Positions 1 through 13,911 of a DNA stretch of 64,000 nt are shown piece by piece; the first letter of the stretch is position 1, and every line of letters starts with the position of its first letter. The translations under genes and the position numbers were made by a program. Source of the DNA: Aphelocoma coerulescens (taxonomy: Eukaryota; Chordata; Aves; Passeriformes; Corvidae); NCBI RefSeq assembly GCF_041296385.1, contig NW_027184085.1, positions 53,969,109 to 54,033,108 of the forward strand. Reading direction: 5' to 3'. The notes under the pieces were generated by a model that saw nothing but the letters and a program-made list of their open reading frames with translations, did not search any database and was not told the origin of the DNA.

Positions 1-1827
1 ATTGTAAAAGAGATGAGGGAACATCATCTCATTGAGAGAAGAATGGACTAAGTCTAGCCAACAGGAGCCTTTGAAGCTTTCTGACCTACAGGCAGTGCAG
101 GTGTAGCTCTAAACTGGATAATCCAGGAGCCAGCAGTAGGAAGCAGGCAGATCTCTGAAACCTGCACTTTCCTTTTGCCATGGGACACACCACCTGCCTG
201 TAACCACCATCCCTTTCCTATGTAAATGAAGTACATATCTAGCAGCTATCTGCTAGGTGAATGTTTTTGATATCTGGGGTTTGGGTCCCAATTTTTGACT
301 GCCCCTGAGTTGGAGAGTGAAGGCAACAGTTACGTTTACAGGTGAAAGCTTGCTATCTGCATTTTTGTTATGCAGAACAAAAAAACTGGAAAAAGCCTGT
401 TTTGAGAACACACACAGGTAAAAATGCTTAGCTGACTGAGAAATACTGAGAGCACACATGCTATCAGATGTCTCATTCTCAGACTGGTGATCCCATTGCA
501 TCTGAGGTAAGCACACACCTGAGTGCCACCATTAAGTCATGCTCTGATGAACGGAAATGCTAAGATTTATGATTAAGTAGGGTGGTGGAATTACAAGGCA
601 GAAATCACATGCATTTTTTGAAGTCACATATGTGGTAATTGTCATCAGTTAGCAAAAAGTCTGATCTATGAAAAAAGATCTTAGAGTCAGAACTGGAGAG
701 TCATTGATCAGAAGCTCCATTTTTCCCAATAGTAACAGAAAAGTGTAATTTGCAGTCATCATTGGGAAAGAAAAAGGAGAAATAAATTTTACCTTCTGTA
801 GCTTCCTATTCCTGCTTAGCTACCCTCCAGATTAAGAGTGTGCACAACTGCCCCACCCCACTCCCCTTCATGGATGTACTTTCTTTTATGCATGAACCCT
901 GACACCAAAATGAGCTCACAGTTACAGTAACAGGGCTCTAGTAAATACTGACACATAACTGATGGCTGTTAGCCCAAGACCAGAAACAGGGAAGAAAGAA
1001 ACAAGCAAAGTTTTCAGCTATTAGGAGCTTTCAGCCAATTAAAAAAAAAAAAACAAACAGATAGTAAAAAATAGGAGTCATTAGGGGATCAGATTAATGT
1101 GAATGTAGATTCTTTCCCAGTGGGAGCTGCAACCAGCTGAAGAGTTGTGGTTTTAGCTCCCACAACCTTCTTTTTCTAATGGACTCTGCTAGCACGTAGC
1201 AAAAATCTTCTCCCAGCTCCACAGCCATTGATGTTTGCAGCTTTGACTGAAGTTAGTGTCCAGTAAGTAATGTCCACATTTCAACACACAGTCACCACCA
1301 TTTGTAGGCACTTTGTTGCTTGACTTCCTTGCTGCCTTACCAGTAAATGAAGGGAAGCTGCAGTGAGTAACACAGGACTTCTCAAGGGAAAGAGTGCATA
1401 GGCGAGAAAAGCAGATCTTAATTTATATGTCATTCTCATGTTGGTGTCCCTTTTCCAATGTGCTTCTCTGGTGTGTGCCCTGATTCTGTCCTGGTCATCT
1501 CCAGAGCAGAACAGCAGTGGTGAGGAGAGTGCTTAGATCTAGCAGGACATTGCTGGAGAGTTTAGGGCTGCAGAATAGCTTTTAGCACCTCAGCTTCACA
1601 CTAGTGACTAGTATGTGGAGTCCCAGGAGCAACCCAGTCAACATGTTTTGTAATATGTGGTGTTAGGACAGAATAGCTGAAACTAGAGGCTGTTATATTA
1701 GTGCTATTGATGATGTTTTGATACTTGCTGGAATATTTTCCCCTCCCTACCCAGTACTGTATTGTCATTTATGTCACTGCTTGTTGTGTGTTTTAAACGA
1801 CTTCCATGTGATGCACTTTACACTGTA
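1..1827. other. Left-edge non-coding stretch, possible 3' UTR
   Basis: No open frame with protein-like character and no recognisable repeat is seen here on either strand. The sequence is moderately AT-rich and single-copy in appearance, with an A run near 1040-1052. Because a polyadenylation-like hexamer closes the stretch at 1828, part of it could be the 3' untranslated region of a plus-strand gene entering from the left. That is inference only; no coding exon is visible to support it. Confidence 0.25.
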
Positions 1828-1833
1828 AATAAA
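1828..1833 (+). promoter_or_regulatory. Candidate polyadenylation signal AATAAA
   Basis: A canonical AATAAA lies in a T/G-rich context that resembles the end of a vertebrate 3' UTR. It could terminate a gene entering from the left. In human, PALM2AKAP2 lies on the far side of C9orf152 from TXN and would be the first candidate to test. The hexamer alone is common by chance, so this stays tentative. Confidence 0.3.
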
Positions 1834-4800
1834 GCTGCACCCTGTTTAGTACCTATATAGAGGCAACATTGCACTCTTTTCATAATGCCTCACAACAATG
1901 GTATTAACCTACCCTTTAGGATCTGCTGGCACAGACTACAGAAATAGACCTCCACTCAAGCAGAAAGACAAAATAATGGCCAGCAATCTTAAAAGGTTGT
2001 GTTGGATTAGTTCAGGTTTGATCTGCAGATAAAAATGCAGCTAGCACCTCATTTTTCAAATCCTTTCTGTTTCTAGGGCATAGTTTTAAACCTTTAAGAG
2101 CCAAATTTACCACTGGCATAAAGATTAATATCTGTTTCACTCACTACTGATGGAGATACAACTTGTTTTATTCTGCACCAGTACTGGAATTTTTAAAGCT
2201 ATGGAAATGCCCGTATTCCTGGAAAGATGAGGTAAAGAATGACTGTTGCAGAAAGAAAACTTTCTAACTCAAACATCACTCATCCAAACAAGGAGCACAT
2301 ATGACTTAACAGTCAAAAGATTTAGGATGTGAAGCTTTTGGAGGTAATATTGTAAGCCTGTCAAGGTTTGGATACACAAGCATTAATGGAGACTTGGAAG
2401 TGCAGAAAGTGGTCAATGTTTGAAAGCCTTCCCCTAAGCCAGCTACTCAAAAGGTGGTGTGAGGTTACTGATAGTGTTGTTAATGAAGCCCTGAAATTTG
2501 ATGTGTATCTTATAGAAAAGATAGAAATCTGCATCTCAGATTTCCCGTACGTTAAATACTGGTAATAATCATGAGTGGGAACAGCTGGGCTGCCTGTGCA
2601 CATGGACTCAGATCTTGTGCATGCTCTAGAAACACAGAGAACTGCTTTATTTAAAGGCAAGTGTGGTAAGAACAGACTCTTTCCCTGGCCCTGTTCTCTT
2701 TGTTGTGAACACTGAACAAGCTAAAACTCTGAAAGGAGTCTACTGACACCTATGTCTCTCTGCTTGGAAGTACACTGGGAAGTGTTTGTGTGTGACTGAT
2801 CTCACGGCGGCGGGGCACTGGACAGGGTTAGTGTGTGCCAGCAGTTGTCATCATGAGGAGTCACCTTAACAGTCTGACCAGAGATCTCTTTTGCGTCTCA
2901 GCGCAGGAACAGTTTGTGCATCTCTGAGTTGCCTTAGAGCAGTTTGGATCCTCACTGCAGAAGGATCCCTGCTGCTTTTACTGCACTGCAGATTCTTCTC
3001 TGGGATAACATACTCTGACCACACATTTCCAGCAGTAAGATACAGGAATTGCAATACCCAGAGGCAGCCCAGGTGGAATATGCAGTATCATTATTGATCT
3101 GTTTCTCTAAGGTTATTTCCACTCGCGCGCATGATGCAGAGCACTTCTTCATATATCCATCCCATGTAAGATGAGCTCCTCTCCCAGCAGCAAGGCTGCA
3201 TTTCCATTACCCTTGTTTTCTAGCCTGATGTGTTGCTAGTGCCTGCCAATATCAAGGTCTGTGGGCTTGCCACCTGTCCCTGCTGAGCTTGGAGCACTGC
3301 AAAAGCTGATGCTCTTCACAAGCTTATAGGCATGGTTCTTCAGCGCAGGCTTGTCCATCCTGCCAGATGTGCCTCCTGTAGATAGACCAGCATGACCACT
3401 TTGTGCTGTAAGAAGTATCATGGATGGCCTAGTGAACAAGACACTTGAGTTTCTCCCAGCCAGTGGCAGAGACTGTGCCACCACAAGAAAGTCACTTCAA
3501 GTCTTCCCATTTTACAGGTCAGATGAGCTCTTCCTTCTCCCCCAAGGTCCTGCAGATTTAAAACAACAGATGAGATTTTAGCATGATTATCACATTTACT
3601 AATGGTAGCTCTTCTGTAGATGTCGTCTTCCACCTCATTGCTAGTTCAGTGGACCAGCACTAACCTTGATCTTTTCAGTCTAGTGTCTTTGCTGAATGTA
3701 AATCTTATTCCTTCAAATTTTCATTTGCAACCAACATCTGCTGAACAGATTGTTCTGAAAACTCAAGTTCTCTCTCTGTCTCCAGAAACCTTGAGGCTAT
3801 GGCAATGTCATTGATTGCAGAGTGGCACCAGTTCTGTTTGGACCCAGAGCCTGCATGCATGGCAAAGGCCAGAAAAGGAGGCTGCTGGGCAGGGACAGGT
3901 TGTCACTGTGATACTGCTGGCCTGCACCACATAGGAGGCCAGGATCATGGTGAGGACTGACCCTGGATCTCTGCTCAGTGCTCTTCTCTCCTCGATGACA
4001 AATTTTGCCATGCTGTATCCCAGCAGCCTCAGGAAATCAGTCTGTTGATATGCAACCAGGTGGCAAAGAACAATCACAGCAGTCACCACTCCCAGCTCAT
4101 CTATACCCCACAAACAAATCCAGGGCTTTCCTGGCTGCCTGTTAGTCATGCCTTCCCTTCCTATCCCCTCCTAGCTGCTTCCTCAGTACAGTCCATTTAT
4201 TTCACTCTGTTTTCAATAGTTTGGCTGTAGTACTTCCTCCTCATTTGGGAGTGGCATGATTTTTTGTAGCTAAATTAGAAGTGGCCAGAATTCATTGGAT
4301 ATGAAGCCAGCAGCCTCACTGGCTGGGAGGGAGGCACAGTGTCAGCTGCTGCTGCCTGGCCTTGCCTTGCTTTGCCTTGCCATCCCTTCCTCTTGCACTC
4401 CTTGGCCATGCTTTTCATTTTACAGATACTTGGTTATGCTTGCAGCTGCTGGGTGTGTGTCTGCATTTTCCAGGCAGACACCAAAGGCACAGAACAGAGG
4501 CACATCCAGATCAGCTTGCAATAGCTGGGGAGAAGATGCTGTTGCCTTTTCCCGCTGCACTGCAGCAGCCTAGGGTTGTCCTTTTCCCTGACATCTGCTC
4601 CACTGTTGTGGCTCACAACTGATTTCTGCATCTATCCTTGTGCAGCAGGATAGATGCAGTTTCATAGGCGAGGTCACGACCAGGGTCCTGACCTGGTGCA
4701 CAGGACACAGGAGTCCAGTGATATGCAGAGACCCCATCTACCTCATGTGTACAGTAGGCCGGTCCCAAATATTTTTCAGTACCAAGGGAATTATCAAGGG

Positions 4801-6880
4801 AATTACTGTTCTTGGCTGCTTCTGGAGGGTGCAATATCAACTGGCAGCCTCCAAGCCACACATAGCATCAAAGCCAGGCTGCATGCCTATCCCTGGCTCA
4901 GCTGGGGAGGCAGACAATTCCTCAAGGAAAAGGTAGGTTCACTACACGCTCTGCAAAAAACAAAACCTTGGAGTTGGACCTTGTCCTGGCTCCACCACTG
5001 CCTGTTCACCCTGGAAGAGGGTGGAACCAGGAAATAACACCAGGAACCAGACATGGGAGCCCAGGAAGGATCATAGTCCATCCCTGGGAAGTAGGATGGG
5101 GGCAGAAATGCCTGCAGTGGTTACTGGTGGTGCTGAACAGGGACAGTCTTACAGCTCTGCCCAGAGAGAACCTGGACACAACTCCGGACCCATCGCACCT
5201 AGCATGGGGCATTTGGAGAATTCTCAAAGGTGAGGGGAGGTTTTTCCATGCTGGAAAAGAAGGGGTGGCAAAATGGGAGGCTGTGTGGTATGACAAGAAC
5301 AGAAACCTCAAGAAAGCTGCAGTTTAGAAACCACTCAAGTTAATGGTCATGTCATACAACCATTAAGGGTATTTAATTGCACCATGCAGTTTAAAACATG
5401 TTTAAGCATTCTTCTGGGCTGCAGCCTTAGTCATCACAAGATTATAATAAATATGAAAAATTGTGTCTGCCCTGCAGACACTGGTTAGATGGCTGCTAAG
5501 TGCCTGGCACTGAATATTTGCCATCAGCTGAATGCAGAAAGTTGATAAAAGAGGTGGCTGCCCAGTCAGGTATTGCTAGGCCAGATGTCGGGTTTGATTT
5601 TACTAAATAGCTTGGTTAACAATGTAGGGTAAGGGATAAAGAGCTCATTAGTTAATCTTGTTTATTGCAGGGAAGTGCTATAAGCACCTGTGAGAATAAA
5701 TTATGTGAAGGAAGGATAATCATATCAAAGGAAAATTATGTGAAATTAAAGTTAGGAATGACAAGTCAGTGCTTCCTGAGGGGAAAAGAAAAAAAAAAAA
5801 AAATGAATGTGCCCCTGGGGAGGGAGGGAAGTGTTAAGGCAGGCTGGTGAGCTGGCTGTTCCCACCCCCACTTGCTTTGGGCTTCATGCCTGGAAACAAA
5901 CAACAATGGCAGAGTCCTAGGCAGATGAGAGGAGAGCAAAACCAAGACCAGCCCACAGCACTGTGGAGATGCAGCAACAGAGCTTGTGTAAATTTTGTTT
6001 TGTCTTACTTTTGGTCCCACAAAGGTATGATTTCTCTCATCAGCACCAGTGAGATAATGTTGCTGCTATTCCTGTGTGTGCTGTTATATGAAGCTGGCAG
6101 CTGGTGTCCACATGGGAGGAGGAGGAATGTCACCAAGTCTAGAGTCACAACGCTCTGAAATGCCAGATAAATAAGGGAGATAAACACAGCCAGCCAGGGG
6201 CGGGGGGCAAGCAGACCCTGTTCATGCCACCAAGGATCACGCTGCACAGCACCTGCTCAGAGTGTGGTTTTGCAGCCTAAATGTTCCAGAAGCATGGGGT
6301 TCTTCTGATTTCATCCCTGGTAAGAATAAATAAACCAGATAAGAGTGGCTGCTGTGTATAAATACCACATTTGAAGACACTTCAGAGAGGAGTCACTGAT
6401 GGTGGCTATGGGGTTATATAAAACACAGGATTGAATATAAGTGGAGTAAATATCCCACTGTACCAAAAAGCATGTAAGTTTTCTGAGTTACCTGTGGGCT
6501 GGTCTCCCTGTAAGGAGACACTAGACTAGAGTTGAGTTAGTGTAAAACAAGGCATGATACATAATAATAAGCACACTGTACAGTCAGACAGCTCAATCCC
6601 GAAGGTTTCTTATATTTCTGCTTTCAAGAAGCTACTGGGGTTTTTCTGAGAATTTCAGGTTATTTAGGAAAAGATGCAGAAGTAGTATAGAATGCAGTAC
6701 GGCTGGGGATGAATGACTTGGTACACGGACACCAGCACTCCAAAACCATCAAGCACTTAAGGACCAAGAATTAGAAGAAGGAGCCTTGTCCATCCACTTA
6801 CATTTCCCAGAAGATCCAGAATTTCCCAGAATTGGGCCTTAGGGCAATAGAGGTAAAAGCTGTGCAGCAAAAGTGGAGCA
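1834..6880. other. Intergenic stretch without recognised genes
   Basis: Short open frames occur on both strands but none shows a protein family, good codon character with convincing splice sites, or a domain. A small CCTTG-type pentamer array is present at about 4358-4382 and an A run at about 5789-5803. A 65-codon plus-strand frame ending at 2565 reads fairly protein-like but has no convincing acceptor. Nothing further can be supported. Confidence 0.4.
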
Positions 6881-7930
6881 CAAAATCATAAAATTGTTAA
6901 GGCTGGAAAATATCTTCAAGAACATTGAGTCCAACTGTTAACTTCACACTACAAAGACCACTAAACCAAGTGCCATATTTACATATCTTTTAAATACCTC
7001 CAAGGATGGTGACTTCTGGGCAGCCATTTTCAATGCTTGGCAACCCTTTCAGTGAAAAAAATTTTACTAATATCCAATCTAAACCTCCCTGGTGCAACTT
7101 GAGGCTGTTTCCACTTGTCCTGTCACTTATCTGAGACCAGAGAACAACCCTCACCTGGCTACAACCTCCTTTCAGGTAGTTTCCTTTCCTCCAGGCTGAA
7201 CATCCCAGCTCCTTTAGTTGCTCCTCATGAGACCTGTGCTCCAGAACCTTCCCCAGTTCCATTGCCCTTCTCTGGACATGCTCCAGCACATCAGTGTCTT
7301 TCTTACAGTGAGGTGCACAAATCTGGGAACAGCATTCAAGGTGGGGCCTCACCAGTGCCCAGTACAAGGGGGACAGTCACTGCCCCACAGTCCCGGTCCA
7401 AAACTATTGCTGATACAGGCCAGGATTCCATTGTCCTTCTTGGCCACCTGAGCTCCCTGCTGGGTCATGTTCAGCCAGATGTTGACCAGCACCCCACAGC
7501 CCTTTTCTGCTGGGCAGTTTTCCAGCCACTCCTCCCATCATCATGTGAGGTTGTTGTGACCCAAGTACATCTGGCACTTGGCCTTGTTGAACCTCATACA
7601 ACTGGCCTCAGCCCACCATTCCAGACTGTCCAGATCCCTCTGCAGAGCCTTCCAGCAGATCAACACTCCCACTAAGCTTGGTGTCATTTGCAAACTGACT
7701 GCAGGTGCAGTCAGTCCCTTCATCCAGATCATCGACAAAGATTTTAAACAGAACTGACCTCAACACTGAACCCTGGGGTACACCACAAGGGACCACTTCC
7801 CTTTGAATTTTAGGGGCTTCAGTCTACTCCATATCCCTGCCTTTCAGTTCAACTACCTGAGGACAACCAACTTTAGTATTAAAGACTGGGGCAAAGAATA
7901 CCTGAAGTAGGCTTGCACAAGAACTTGCCT
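6881..7930 (-). mobile_element. CR1 LINE, 3' part, decayed with internal deletion
   Basis: Read on the minus strand this is a CR1 non-LTR retrotransposon, the dominant LINE of birds. The element's 3' end lies at about 6881. The reverse-transcriptase part around 7600-7800 shows the motif GVPQGS followed by a frame shift into a second frame that continues with FNKAKC. The frame is therefore broken and the copy is dead. Near 7860-7900 a stretch reading FFAPVF resembles the start of the CR1 reverse-transcriptase region. It lies only about 60 bases from the GVPQGS segment, so roughly a kilobase of the usual element is missing between them. The left boundary is fairly clear; the right one is approximate. 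Confidence 0.85.
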
Positions 7931-10900
7931 TCACTGCTACCAAGTTCCCTGTCAGACCCAAAAATGCTCAGGACCCTGTCACATTTGACATGTATTTGGG
8001 TGCACTGTCTCTCTCAGCCCTGTCCTCATCACCAGTGAGTGCCTTTGGGCCCAAAAGAAGCTGCAGATATCCCCAGTAATTCATAGCTGGGCAAAGACCC
8101 TTCTGTGTGTATTAATGAAATTCAAATCAAATCAAGGATCAGGATCTATATGAGGCATCAGTGGGCTAGAGCAGGAAATAACAGCCAGGATGACTACCTG
8201 TCAAAGGACAATGAGACCAAAACTGGATTTTCCACATAGTCCAATACACCAAAAAATTCCATTGGGAAATAAAATGACTTGGGCATCACTTAATCCAGAA
8301 AATCTCTGCTATCAGAAAACCTTCATGGCCAACATGCCCCATCATATGAGCTATTTCTATACCTCCCTCATGCACACACATATGCAGAGAATACACTGTG
8401 TGCCACTTGCGGGGAAGTAGTGCTGACTCTTGTGCCAGCTTCACATCTCCCCAGGCATGGATGGAGAATGGGCTGCAAAGGACAAATCAGATCAGCTGCC
8501 CATGGTTAAAGTGACTTCTCCTAATTTAAAAACATCAAAAGCCTGTTGGTGGGAGATTTAGTCGAGCCCTGCCTATGCAGGTATGGTGAGGCAGGCAGGC
8601 ATCCTCAGGACTACAAAGCAGTGAGCCAGATGCAGAGCAGCCAGTGCCTTGCAGCCTGGCACAGTAAGACCCCTTGCAGGGGCAGCACTGCTCCACACAG
8701 CAGCCACATGGAGAAGCAATGCCCAGCATGTTGTCTCCACTGCTTTGGAGGAACTGTATACAGGGTGTATATCTCCAAAGTGCTTGGATGCAACCAGCCC
8801 CACAGAGGGGTGCTTTAAGGCCAAGAGTGCCACACCTCCTGCAGGAAGCAGGGGTGCTTTCAACCAGCAGGAAGTAGGGCAAATGGGACCCTGAGCAGAC
8901 AGCCTCTGAGGAGTCTTGTGAGAGAAAGTCAGTCTTCATGGCAACAAAGCTGTTGTCCCTCTGCAGACTGACAGGAAGCTGCACTGGCCTCTATCTCTTG
9001 AACTATCATGCTGCTGTCACGTCAAAACCCAGGCTTGGCCTCCAAGAGTGATGTTATGTCCTGCGTGGCATCCTGCTGTTCTGTAACAGGGCTACAGAAC
9101 TCCTTGGTCCTGTGCACTCAAAGGCAGAGCTGGCTGCCAGGACAGCAGCCAGGCTTTTACATAAGGGTGCCAGAAGCTCAGGCTCCTCTGCCACCCCTGC
9201 TTAGATAATGTTGGGTTGATGTGATGAATGCTGCTCTGTTCCTGCCTGCACCCATGTGTTGCTGCACCTGGGTTGGTTTGCCACTCCTCTTCTGACAATA
9301 TGAAGTATGGATGTCACTTGATATGATGCCAGGCTGTTGTCTGAAGTGTCACAGGATAGATCCTCTGCAGATTGGCATGAACTTGGCCAGTTTTCAGACC
9401 ACAGCCACATGTAATTAATTTCCATAGCAAGACTTGCAGGTATTGATGCCATCTACAAAGATGGGGAAACTAAAGCATAGGCATCAGGTAATCTGCCCAG
9501 CCATGCACTCAAGATGGAGAGATACAGTCTGGGCTGGAGCTGGGACTTTCCAGTTCCTCTCCCAGGCTATACTGCTGCCAGCCCATGTCTCCAAAGCAGA
9601 GTTTGTAGTCAATGGCTGCTGGGGCTTTCAGAGATGTGGTGGGGTGTCTGAGGATGCAGGAGCAAAAGTGCCACATGTCACCACTACCAGGGTACCCTCT
9701 GCCTCAAAGGCAGACAGAGGAGTATTCAAGAAACCTTGGGGAGCCACATGTCCAATCACATAGCAGGTCATCAGGACCGTAAAAGCTGCAAATAACTAGA
9801 AGCAGTGAGAAATGAAAAAAATCTGAGTAGGCAAAAATCTGAGTCTTAGGATGCAATCGGTTTGGGCCTTCAGGCTTACCATTCCCTTTTTGCAAGAGTG
9901 TGCAGAGTCTTGCCTGCTGTAGCTCTGCAAGGCTCTGGGCTGCTTAGTCCTCACAAAGTTTCTCTAGAAAATGGTAGGATTTCAGTTTTTCTCTGGCTCT
10001 AGCCACTGCATCAGCAGCACTGCCCACCAGATCAGTTTGCAAGACTGACACATCCAGATGTGAAGTACTGCAACTGCACATCTTCTGCTGAAGATGCCTG
10101 ATAGAATAGAGGAACAAAAACAGAGAGAAACTCAAAGTAAGCCAGATGTGTCATAAGTTTGTTTCATGGTGCTCACTCTTGTCTGGAAAGATCCAGGTCA
10201 GACCTGGTGCCTTCCTGCTTCCTGGGGGGAGGCACTAGGCAGCAGTCACCCTCACTGCCAACTGCCCACCCAGGACAAAAAAAGTGGAAGGCCTGAGAAC
10301 AGGCTTTTTGCCCTGCTGATACTTCCCACAGTCCCGCAATCCCAAATCTATCTACCTGGGGTCCCAGTCACCTATATTTTGCCTGCAGACAAAGCTCCCA
10401 ACTCAGACCAGCCTGGCAAACCCACAGGAGACAGCCTCCACACTGGGATTTTTGTTGGGGGATTGGATCCTTCATCCCCACTGAGCAATGTACAGCTCCC
10501 ATCCAGTGCAGAAAAGAGGTCTACATTGCACTACAATGAGAAGCTCCTCTACCTTCTCCCTGAAAATGGTGCTTGCACCCAGGTACCTGAAGAGCTTTGC
10601 TACCATTGGTAAAACAGTCCTTGAGGGTCCTTTTCTGAGGGAATTTTGCTCTGCTCTTGGTTAAAACTGACATTTAGCTGCTGTCTTTTTCCTGGAACAG
10701 GTTGTTTTCATTGGTCTTCCTCCAAAGCATCTTTAGGAGGAAGGACTGCTTTTACTATATGAGCAAACCAAGTACATACTGCTCCAGTTTGGCCAAAAAA
10801 AAGGTCAGATGAAGATGACTGTTTCCCTGCCAACCTTGTGATGTTTCAGCCAGGATTTGATGCAGTTTGATTGATATGTCCAAATAAATTCTCCTATGAG

Positions 10901-13817
10901 CTGGCCAGATTCCTGAACTCTAGCTTAAATCTCCCAATAGGACAGTGACTCTCCTGGAAGTCCAAAGCTGCTGCCTGTGCCCTGCCAGTCTCTGCAGAAA
11001 TCCCTTTGCCCCACCACCTTCCCACATGCTGGAGCTGAACTGGTAGCCATAGAGCGGTTTTCCAAGACACAGTCTGGCTTTTTCTGTGCTGTGTGTAACT
11101 GCACCTGTATCTTCCTCCTCATCTCTGTAACATCTCATACAGCTTTTTGTCTTTTCTCCCCCTACCTTTATCCTATTTGCATTTTTCTTTCCCTTGGAGG
11201 TGCAGCAACCATGTCCAGCCAGAGCCTTTTGCCTTTATACATGTGGTATCAGCCGTTGTGCATTCCCATTAAGTGCTTCAGCAACCTCTCTTCAGGGCAA
11301 TGATGCATCCCAGTGAGCTGGATCAGGGCTCCTGCCAGCCTTGCTGTGGGCTCATGGTGTGCTCCTGAACAAACACCTCATCCCCCATCATTTTCCTTGC
11401 AGACCTGGGACATGAGCTGCCTTTGCTGGGCAGGCACAGACAAACCCACATGCAAGTGTGGGTTGCACAGGGACTTGCACTGAGGGAAAAGCCTTTTTCA
11501 GCCCCAGGTATAGGCTAAAGCCCAACTCTCAGCCCCGGTCTGCAGCTCCATCCCTCCCATCATCCCAGGGAGTTGCCTGTAGTGCTAGTGTGTATCCATG
11601 GCTGCCATGCCAGAGCACACAGGCCCTGGTTTGGACTTAGATCCTGTTCTTAAAGGTGTCTGTGAACATACTTTTCCACTTCCCACTGCTTTTGTTTTGC
11701 ATTTCTGTTTCTGCAGCACCCAGGAGGCTGCTACTTAAAAGCCTCAAGCACCTGCAGAGTACAGTGGGGAGATACCCCTGATCCCATGTTCCTCTCCAGT
11801 GCACTGGTCTGTGGAAAGGAGGATGGCAGAAAACCCATGCCTTCCAAAATAATTTATATTTTCTACATCCTTTATCACATCTGTTCATGGTCCCCCAGCG
11901 TGTTTTGGTTCCTGTTTGTCCTAATTTTATTTTTACAGAAACAAGGTGAAAGGAAGGAGGAGGGAGAGATAAGGAGACAGGGAGAAGAGAATAATCTCTG
12001 CTCTTTCCCTCCACAGTGCTTGCCTCCAAGTCCAGGCATCTCCAAGGCCACCTCTCCAGGGAAACATGGCCTCAGGGCCACCTAGCACCCAAGGACTCAA
12101 CATCAAAGGTGCTCTTGTGTTTACCCTTTTCATGGATGAGGCCCTCCAACAGGCACCCTCATGTGGCACTCCTTGCCTCACCCACCCAAAAGGCCTCAGC
12201 CACCTCCCAGACATCTCATGAGCATGAGCAGTATGAGATAACATCTTTCTTGTCCTGTGCTGATAATGTAGTGGGTTATATTTCTCCTTTTCTACTCTGT
12301 GTGTCCAGAAGCAGCTTGCCAGCTATCAGAAGGGGAAGAAGTTTCCCAGACATACTGCAGGGATGAAAACGAGTTGTTTGCACAAACAAGTGTTTGCGCC
12401 TGTTCTTTTTCAAAGTAATTCCTTTTATTAACCAAACCACTTTTCCAGTTTGCCAAGAACATTATCATTATTCCTGTGCTTCAGGGCAGTGCATCCCAGT
12501 TCATAATCATCCGTAGATGTCAGAAGCACATGCCACAGTCCAGCATTCAGATCAACAATAAAAACACCAGTTGGGATCAGACTGAGAAAAAAAATAATAA
12601 TAAATCAAGAACTCCTAAAGTTTGCTTGAAATATCTCCTCAGTGTGGCTAGAAGTCATTGTCACCACATGCAATCATCCAACAAAGTCTGCACCCACGTT
12701 CTAGTAATCTCATTTAAACCATGCTCCAGAAAGCCTCACAGAAGGTATAAAAAGCCTTGGCAGTGCCAAAAGATGTGCCAGGTGTCCTGCTCCTGCATGT
12801 CAGCATCACCTCTTACCTCATTACAGGGGAAATCAGGTTGTTATAGTACAATCTGCTGTGCAGGTGTCATGATGCACTTTTTGAGTCTTCTGTTACATTT
12901 CCTGACTTCATCAAATTTTCAGTGATAATTACAAATAGTTCTGGGATTGACTGAGCCAACTCTTCCATTGTTTGAAGATTAATTTTGTCAGGTCGTGACA
13001 ACCTGTCAGTGTCTCACAGCTGTGGGTTCTTCTTCTCCTCCCCTTGGCTGAGATCTCATTGGTTGCTATTACAGTTTAACATCCAGCACAAAATGCAGCC
13101 TCCACCTCAAAACTAAGACCAATGCAAATAAGAATTAACCACTTCAGCTCTTCCCGTGCCAAAAGTTGCTGCCTGTTTTTTTTGTTTACTTTGAATCTCA
13201 CAGGCAGCTACTACTATATGTATTCACTGGGACAAGCAGTATATCTGCTTGTGCTGTCACATGGAAACCTTGCATGGACTATAATCTGAAAATTTAAAAA
13301 AAAAAAAAAAGGCAAAAAAATAGACAGAAAGAGCTTCCACTCTTTTCTTTTAAAATTATTTTCTCTATTGAAAATATACTTTTAATGAGGAGCAACAAAC
13401 TGGTCTTTTCTTGGCATACCCATGCATGCCCTAAATAGCACAGAAAGTACAAATGTAAGTTTTGAGTCTGCCTCAAAGGAGGAGTGCCACCCACCGGTTC
13501 ATATTCCTTGAACATATCACTTACAAACTCTGCTTGCATGAAGGTGCAGGTTGTAAATGCCAGATATGTTTCGGCTGCCTCTACCTCCCCATTTCCATTC
13601 ATCCATTCATCTGGCTCCTGCTTGATTCAAAGATCCCACTGCAAAGGAGCTAACTTTGCAGGAAGTCCAGCTGCATGGCTTTGCTCATGAGAATGAGGGT
13701 GGTGGACGTTATGCCTTACACTGGCAACACAGCAAGGACAGGATGCTGTGAAACATAGATCTTGGTCTTTACCAAAAAGGTGTGTTTGGGAAGAGACATT
13801 AACTTACCAATGCTCAC
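7931..13817. other. Intergenic stretch without recognised genes
   Basis: Several open frames of 100-150 codons occur (for example minus 8535-8984 and plus 10166-10612). They are rich in Cys, Trp and Pro in a way typical of chance frames, and they show no family resemblance or flanking splice signals. A-rich runs occur at about 12571-12600 and 13297-13320. No LTR with readable ends was found. Confidence 0.4.
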
Positions 13818-13911
13818 CCAATGCATGAATCTCCTGCAGGTACTTTTTCCCTCAGACAAGTTGCAAGTACGAGTTTCATTAATTAGCCTTCCCGCACTGG
13901 TGCACACAAAG
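13818..13911 (-). CDS. Candidate internal exon of unidentified gene
   Basis: On the minus strand a pyrimidine-containing tract ends in GGCAG just before 13911, and a strong donor GTGAGC follows 13818. The 94 bases between them have a single open frame of 31 full codons: one leading base completes a split codon and the exon ends in phase 0. The frame contains GRLINETRTCNLSEG and four cysteines. Two of the three frames are closed. The splice sites are good but the peptide matches nothing I know, and exons this short arise by chance. It lies on the same strand as the candidate exons at 17913-18066 and 19582-19715, which is the main reason to list it. Confidence 0.22.

Noticed and set aside
7115..7675. 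186-codon plus-strand open frame
   Set aside because: It is the reverse strand of the decayed CR1 at 6881-7930.
8535..8984. 149-codon Cys-rich minus-strand open frame, briefly considered as a secreted peptide
   Set aside because: No signal peptide, no regular cysteine spacing, and equally long frames exist on the other strand.
13525..13638. Exon-like minus-strand segment with a strong GTAAGT donor
   Set aside because: All three frames from its best acceptor are closed; only weak internal acceptors would open it.
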